Assembly (NCBI GenBank): GCA_020860805.1
Contig: JAJBTP010000386.1
Location: 1-11,120, forward strand
Length of the DNA stretch: 11,120 nucleotides
Reading direction: 5' to 3'
DNA from: Tannerellaceae bacterium
Lineage (GTDB): Bacteria; Bacteroidota; Bacteroidia; Bacteroidales; Tannerellaceae
The notes under the pieces were generated by a model that worked only from the letters and a program-made list of their open reading frames with translations, was not told the DNA's origin and searched no databases. Shown here one piece after another: positions 7,208-11,120 of the stretch (positions within the stretch are counted from its first letter, which is position 1; every line of letters begins with the position of its first letter). The position numbers and the translations under genes were made by a program.

Positions 7208-8308
7208 TTAAATTCTACTCTTTTTAAAATCGCTGACATGTTTGATAATAACTTCATTAAACGGAGCATAGTTCTTGGATTGAATATGTACCGTAATCGG
7301 TAGATAGTAAAGCCGGCTTTTCCATTCAGCAGGCAAATGCTTATTATCCCGCAGGCGTACAGCATCTTTTTCTGTTGTAAGAATGAGGGTATTGGGAGAG
7401 TCATGCTTTTTGAAAGCCTCATTTATTTTTTTGATATCTTTCCGGCTATAGTTGTGATGGTCAGCAAAAATAAACGGAAGTATATTTTCCGAATACTTCC
7501 CGATCTCTTCCTGGAATAACTCCGGTTTAGCAATACCTGCCAGCAGGATAATCGTATCCTCTTTATGGATGCGGGTTAATTTCCGGTTGACGGTTTCTTC
7601 CGGAAATACAGGTGTTAATTCTCCATATTCTATATGCGTAAAATATAAAAGCTGGTGGGACCATAAATTCAGGTTTTCTTCCAGAATCCGGTAATCAATA
7701 GGATGTAAATCTGTATCACATTTGGTCACCATGACGATGTCGGCCCGTAAAGCACCACTTTTAGACTCCCGCAAACGTCCTACCGGAAGTAATTTGTCCT
7801 GATAAAACAACCGGTGATAATCAGTTAACAGAATAGACAGTGAAGGTACCACATAGCGGTGTTGGTAACCATCGTCCAGCAGAATAACATCGGGACGTTG
7901 TTCCTCCGGCAACGCTAACAAGTGCCTGATGCCTCTTCTTCTGTTTTCATCTACCGCTACCAGTATTTCCGGAAACTTTAATTTAATCTGATACGGTTCA
8001 TCTCCGATGGTTTTACTTGAACTTTCAGGAGAAGCCAAAAGAAATCCTTTTGTTTTCCTTTTATAGCCACGGCTTAACACCGCTACTTTGTATTGATCTT
8101 TTAATAACCGGATGATGTACTCTGTATGGGGCGTTTTCCCTGTTCCTCCAACGGTCAGGTTTCCTACACAGATAACCGGGATAGGAAACTGTTCGGAAGA
8201 AAGAATTCCTTTATTGAACATAAAATTCCGGAACCATACACCTATCCTGTAAAAGAAAGAGACAGGGTAAAATATCCGGTTAAAACGAATAGTGTTTTCT
8301 GATTCCAT
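7208..8308 (-). CDS. lpxK: Tetraacyldisaccharide 4'-kinase LpxK
   Basis: LpxK adds the 4'-phosphate to the tetraacyl-disaccharide 1-phosphate precursor of lipid A, at the inner face of the inner membrane. The sequence shows the P-loop GNLTVGGTGKTP (49-60), SRGYKRK (79-85), GDEP (102-105), the DDGYQH motif (145-150), equivalent to the family DDGxQH involved in catalysis and magnesium binding, and TTEKDAVR in the C-terminal part. The N-terminal 40 residues are hydrophobic and aromatic (FYPVSFFYRIGVWFRNFMF), as expected for its membrane-binding helix. The length of 366 fits Bacteroidota LpxK. The ATG at 8306-8308 follows the sppA stop by 6 bases, indicating translational coupling. A seven-base T run (7426-7432; A7 in the gene) is read in frame, unlike the A7 in susC. 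Confidence 0.96.
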   Translation of the reverse strand: MESENTIRFNRIFYPVSFFYRIGVWFRNFMFNKGILSSEQFPIPVICVGNLTVGGTGKTPHTEYIIRLLKDQYKVAVLSRGYKRKTKGFLLASPESSSKTIGDEPYQIKLKFPEILVAVDENRRRGIRHLLALPEEQRPDVILLDDGYQHRYVVPSLSILLTDYHRLFYQDKLLPVGRLRESKSGALRADIVMVTKCDTDLHPIDYRILEENLNLWSHQLLYFTHIEYGELTPVFPEETVNRKLTRIHKEDTIILLAGIAKPELFQEEIGKYSENILPFIFADHHNYSRKDIKKINEAFKKHDSPNTLILTTEKDAVRLRDNKHLPAEWKSRLYYLPITVHIQSKNYAPFNEVIIKHVSDFKKSRI

Positions 8309-8314
8309 AGGTAT

Positions 8315-10078
8315 TTATAATGTGGATGCTTCAAAAGGTAACCGGCAAAGAATACCCATATCAAATTCTCTGTTTTGCAGAGATTCAAATAGTTCAAAAT
8401 CTTTTCCTAATATATCTTTAACCATCCTGTTTTTTATACCTGCAAAGCCTTTATCAAAAATCTCTTTGAAAAAGTCTTTGGTTGTATCTACTTCCATCAC
8501 CGAGTAAGTATCAACAGCCGCTAATTCGGCAGCACTCCTGATAGCTGTTTGTATATCACCCAGTTCATCAATAAGCCCGTTTTGCAAAGCCTGTTCGCCG
8601 GTCCATACCCGTCCCTGTGCAATCCGGTCGATCTGCTGGATAGTCATACCACGTCCTTCTGCACAGCGGCTGAGGAAAGTTTCATACCCTTTTTCTACAT
8701 ACCGTTGAATAAGAGCCTTTTCATCTTCACGCATAGGGCGGGAAATATCTCCTAAATCACCGAAACGGTTTGTTTTAACTACATCCGTTGTTACCCCTAT
8801 TTTATTAAATAAACCGGAAGCATTCGGGAACAACCCAAAAATACCTATAGAACCGGTTAGAGTGTTGGGTTCTGCGATTATTTTATTAGCTGCACAGGAA
8901 ATATAATAACCTCCTGAAGCTGCTACGTTTCCCATAGATACAACGACGGGTTTAATCTCTTTTAGTTGTTTTACCTCATGCCATATCTGATCTGATATAT
9001 AGGCACTGCCACCGGGTGAATTAACACGTAATACCACCGCTTTTACATCATCATTATTTTTCAGTTTAACCAATTCATTGACCAGTTTTTCTGAGATAAC
9101 CTGTTCTGAACTATAAACAGAACCATCCTCCGGGCGTATTTCTCCCTCAGCATACAACACGGCGATTTTCTCCTTATGTACAGGCTGCTTTTCTTTAATC
9201 GTTTTGATTTTATTGATTCCGGCAGTTTCCAGTTTTTTACCCGCTTGACCGGATAATTCCAGAATGAATTGTTCTACTTCCGTTTTATATTTTAACTCGT
9301 CTACCAGACCTGTTTCTATTGCTTTTCCGGCTTCGGCGAATGCATACCCTTCATCCGCAAAGAGATTTATATTCTCTGGCCTGATGCCTCTGCTTTCTGC
9401 AATCTGTTGCGTGATATTGTTCCAGATAACCTGTTGATAGGATTCAATTTGTTGACGATTCTCTTCACTTAAACTGGTGCGCATGTATTTTTCCGGGAAA
9501 CCTTTGTGAGTACCTACCTTAAATACATACATCTGGACACCAATTTTATCCATCAGGCCTTTGTAGAAAACAGTTTCGGACGAAAGACCTCTTAGCAGGA
9601 CTGTTCCTTCCGGATTCAGAAAAATCTTATCAGCAACCGAGCACAGATAATAACCGGCCTGTGTAAATGTACCCCCATAGGCCACTACGAATTTACCACT
9701 TTCCTTAAAGTCCGTTAAAGCCCTGCGAATAGCATCCACATGTGCAGAACCTGCACTTAACATGCCTCCTTCCAGATAGATACCTCTGATATTTTCATTC
9801 TCTTTCGCTATCCGTATAGAATTCAGAATATCGTTTAAGGATAATTCATAACTATTTTTTCCAATCAGGAAGTCCAAAGGATTTTCCCCAACAACTTCTG
9901 ATATAACCCCGGAAAGCGAAAGTTTAAAAACCGCATTATTCTTAGGTACATATTCACTGGGCGTTCCTGTAGAACTGATCAGACTAACCAAAAGCGAAAA
10001 GCTTAATAATATAAGAAATCCTCCAGCCAGGAAAACCCCTAAAGCTGAAGCGAACATCATTTTAAAGAACTGTCTCAT
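8315..10078 (-). CDS. sppA: Signal peptide peptidase SppA, long (67K) form
   Basis: SppA is a membrane-anchored serine/lysine protease that degrades cleaved signal peptides. The 587 residues contain one N-terminal transmembrane segment (about 9-36) and two tandem S49 domains, as in the E. coli 67K enzyme (618). The general-base lysine is K192 in VGTHKGFPEKYMR, in the first domain (matching E. coli K209). The nucleophile is S388 in GNVAASGGYYIS, in the second (matching E. coli S409). NSPGGS (353-358) and TGSIGIFG, typical of the crotonase-like fold, are also present. Both catalytic residues are present, so it should be active. The ATG at 10076-10078 leads directly into the hydrophobic anchor. 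It lies 26 bases after the upstream DUF4922 gene and 6 bases before lpxK. Residues after about 560 have no recognised motif. Confidence 0.96.
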   Translation of the reverse strand: MRQFFKMMFASALGVFLAGGFLILLSFSLLVSLISSTGTPSEYVPKNNAVFKLSLSGVISEVVGENPLDFLIGKNSYELSLNDILNSIRIAKENENIRGIYLEGGMLSAGSAHVDAIRRALTDFKESGKFVVAYGGTFTQAGYYLCSVADKIFLNPEGTVLLRGLSSETVFYKGLMDKIGVQMYVFKVGTHKGFPEKYMRTSLSEENRQQIESYQQVIWNNITQQIAESRGIRPENINLFADEGYAFAEAGKAIETGLVDELKYKTEVEQFILELSGQAGKKLETAGINKIKTIKEKQPVHKEKIAVLYAEGEIRPEDGSVYSSEQVISEKLVNELVKLKNNDDVKAVVLRVNSPGGSAYISDQIWHEVKQLKEIKPVVVSMGNVAASGGYYISCAANKIIAEPNTLTGSIGIFGLFPNASGLFNKIGVTTDVVKTNRFGDLGDISRPMREDEKALIQRYVEKGYETFLSRCAEGRGMTIQQIDRIAQGRVWTGEQALQNGLIDELGDIQTAIRSAAELAAVDTYSVMEVDTTKDFFKEIFDKGFAGIKNRMVKDILGKDFELFESLQNREFDMGILCRLPFEASTL

Positions 10079-10104
10079 TTATAGATTCATTTTTATTTTC
10101 AAAT

Positions 10105-11061
10105 TCATTTAATCCGTTGACTGACGGCATCAATTTCTGTATTGCTTAAACAGATCTGCTCATAGACATCCTGAAGTAAGCCTGCTGATATCTTTTCAAA
10201 ATCCTCCGGTTGCGAAATGATAAACAACCCACCCATATCAGCAGCTCCCGGACTGGATAATAAATGTTCTTTTCCGGTAGCTTCATATTGCCAGGGACGA
10301 TGCTTTTTCCGTGGAATAAGAATGGTGGTCCAGCCACTGCTTTCGTATCTGCAAAAAAGATTCATCATGGGTTCTCCTTCCGTTGGATGATATTCCTGCA
10401 AAGCCTGGCAGACTTTATCAAAAAGTTTAGCCGCCTCTATCCACTCAGTTGTCCTCATAACAAATCCGTTCCGGAGGTAGTTTTTCAAAGCATAGACAGA
10501 GCCCTCTTTCCCTTCCCAAACCGTGGATAATTTAGTCTCCTTTATTTGTTCAAATTCATAGTCCAAAGGCATATAATTACGTGTTCCGGCCTGAAAATGC
10601 ATATGGTCAGGAGCCGATGCCCCACTTTGCGGACCGTTGTAAAATACAGTAAATGCATCCAGACGGCGGGTCATCTCCAACATATCAGGAAAGCGGCCGC
10701 GGATGGATTGTGCCACATGTGCACGTGCTGAAATCGTAAAATGTTCCGGAAAAATCGGATAAGGATTACACAGTACCAGATAATCACTACCAAAAGGCAA
10801 CCGCTCCTGTTCGACCGGTAGATTATCCGGACACAGGAAACAACGTCTCTTTTTCAGAAATTCGGGATCTACGTTTGCTCCCGAGGACTGTACCCGTGAA
10901 GGATTAAACTGGACTTTTATTTCGAAACCGTTAAAAGTAAAAACTTTATATTGAACATTTTTAAATGCTTCATAGTTTTTCTTAGCCAAAGGCCATGTTG
11001 CCAGTTGTTTAATCAACATCTCCTTTGCCTGTGAAGAACTTACCCATATATTTGGTTTCAT
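10105..11061 (-). CDS. DUF4922 protein, HIT-superfamily (Ap4A phosphorylase/GalT-like) nucleotidyltransferase or phosphorylase, substrate unknown
   Basis: A cytoplasmic protein of 318 residues with no signal or membrane segment. The key motif is NGPQSGASAPDHMHFQ (142-157). It ends in H153-M-H155-F-Q157, the His-phi-His-phi-Gln triad of HIT-superfamily transferases such as Ap4A phosphorylase, GDP-L-galactose phosphorylase and GalT, where the middle histidine (H155 here) is the nucleotidylated nucleophile. N99-P-Y-P-I-F-P-E-H107 resembles the conserved N-x-Y-P...H segment of the same group, and C74-F-L-C77 could bind zinc together with other residues. The family name DUF4922 is from memory. Function is inferred: cleavage or transfer on a dinucleoside polyphosphate or nucleotide sugar. 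The ATG at 11059-11061 is the first gene of the operon, with a promoter-like box about 27 bases upstream. The length seems complete. Confidence 0.88.
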   Translation of the reverse strand: MKPNIWVSSSQAKEMLIKQLATWPLAKKNYEAFKNVQYKVFTFNGFEIKVQFNPSRVQSSGANVDPEFLKKRRCFLCPDNLPVEQERLPFGSDYLVLCNPYPIFPEHFTISARAHVAQSIRGRFPDMLEMTRRLDAFTVFYNGPQSGASAPDHMHFQAGTRNYMPLDYEFEQIKETKLSTVWEGKEGSVYALKNYLRNGFVMRTTEWIEAAKLFDKVCQALQEYHPTEGEPMMNLFCRYESSGWTTILIPRKKHRPWQYEATGKEHLLSSPGAADMGGLFIISQPEDFEKISAGLLQDVYEQICLSNTEIDAVSQRIK

Positions 11062-11087
11062 AAACTACTATTCAATAACGTAAACTA

Positions 11088-11095
11088 CAAAAATA
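11088..11095 (-). promoter_or_regulatory. Bacteroidota -7 promoter box for the DUF4922-sppA-lpxK-thiL operon
   Basis: Read on the minus strand, the box is TATTTTTG, an exact match to TAnnTTTG, the -7 element of the main Bacteroidota sigma factor. It lies 26 bases before the ATG, leaving a leader of about 20 bases. No good TTTG -33 element is visible in the 25 bases upstream before the window ends. AT-rich DNA gives chance matches, so support is moderate. Confidence 0.5.
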
Positions 11096-11120
11096 AGCAT
11101 ATTAAAGGATAATTCCCGAT

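Noticed and set aside
7192..7422. Alternative minus-strand frame overlapping the end of lpxK
   Set aside because: It overlaps conserved LpxK C-terminal sequence in another frame and has no recognisable protein features.
11062..11120. Possible second gene or RNA element upstream of the DUF4922 gene
   Set aside because: Only 59 bases remain; apart from the TAnnTTTG box nothing structured or coding can be supported.
1..11120. Mobile element, CRISPR array, toxin-antitoxin, defence system, tRNA or rRNA
   Set aside because: No transposase, integrase, direct-repeat array, terminal inverted repeats or RNA-gene signature was found by reading both strands; the gene content is fully explained by an uptake operon and a housekeeping operon.

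Overview
The window looks like a chromosomal segment of a member of the Bacteroidota, most likely order Bacteroidales. It carries a SusC/SusD outer-membrane glycan-uptake pair with a companion surface lipoprotein. Facing it is a compact operon whose proteins (DUF4922 type, long-form SppA, LpxK, ThiL) look like Bacteroidales versions. Translation starts lack strong Shine-Dalgarno sequences, and a TAnnTTTG promoter box of the Bacteroidota type precedes the minus-strand operon. Genus cannot be told from the sequence alone.

Left half, plus strand (1-6076): the 3' part of a polysaccharide-utilization-type operon. A SusC-like TonB-dependent transporter (its beginning lies outside the window) is followed 11 bases later by a SusD-like lipoprotein and 26 bases after that by a DUF1735/DUF4973-type lipoprotein. 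As given, both susC and susD are broken: the conserved protein can only be followed by changing frame twice in each gene, at a G7 run, an A7 run, an AACC spot and a TATATA repeat. The third gene is intact. No glycoside hydrolase, regulator or sulfatase is present, so the glycan target cannot be named; enzyme genes, if any, would lie upstream.

Middle (6077-6164): a short convergent intergenic region holding one strong hairpin with a perfect 13-bp stem that should end transcription from both sides.

Right half, minus strand (11061 down to 6165): a tightly packed four-gene operon in the order DUF4922 (HIT/Ap4A-phosphorylase-like) - sppA - lpxK - thiL, with gaps of 26, 6 and 8 bases. It joins membrane-protein turnover (SppA), lipid A synthesis (LpxK) and thiamine diphosphate synthesis (ThiL) with a nucleotide-handling enzyme of unknown substrate. 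All four frames are intact.

I see no tRNA, rRNA, CRISPR array, insertion sequence, phage gene or new multi-gene defence system. The points most worth a second look are the clustering of frame breaks in susC/susD (decay, phase variation, recoding or sequencing error) and the unassigned HIT-like enzyme.
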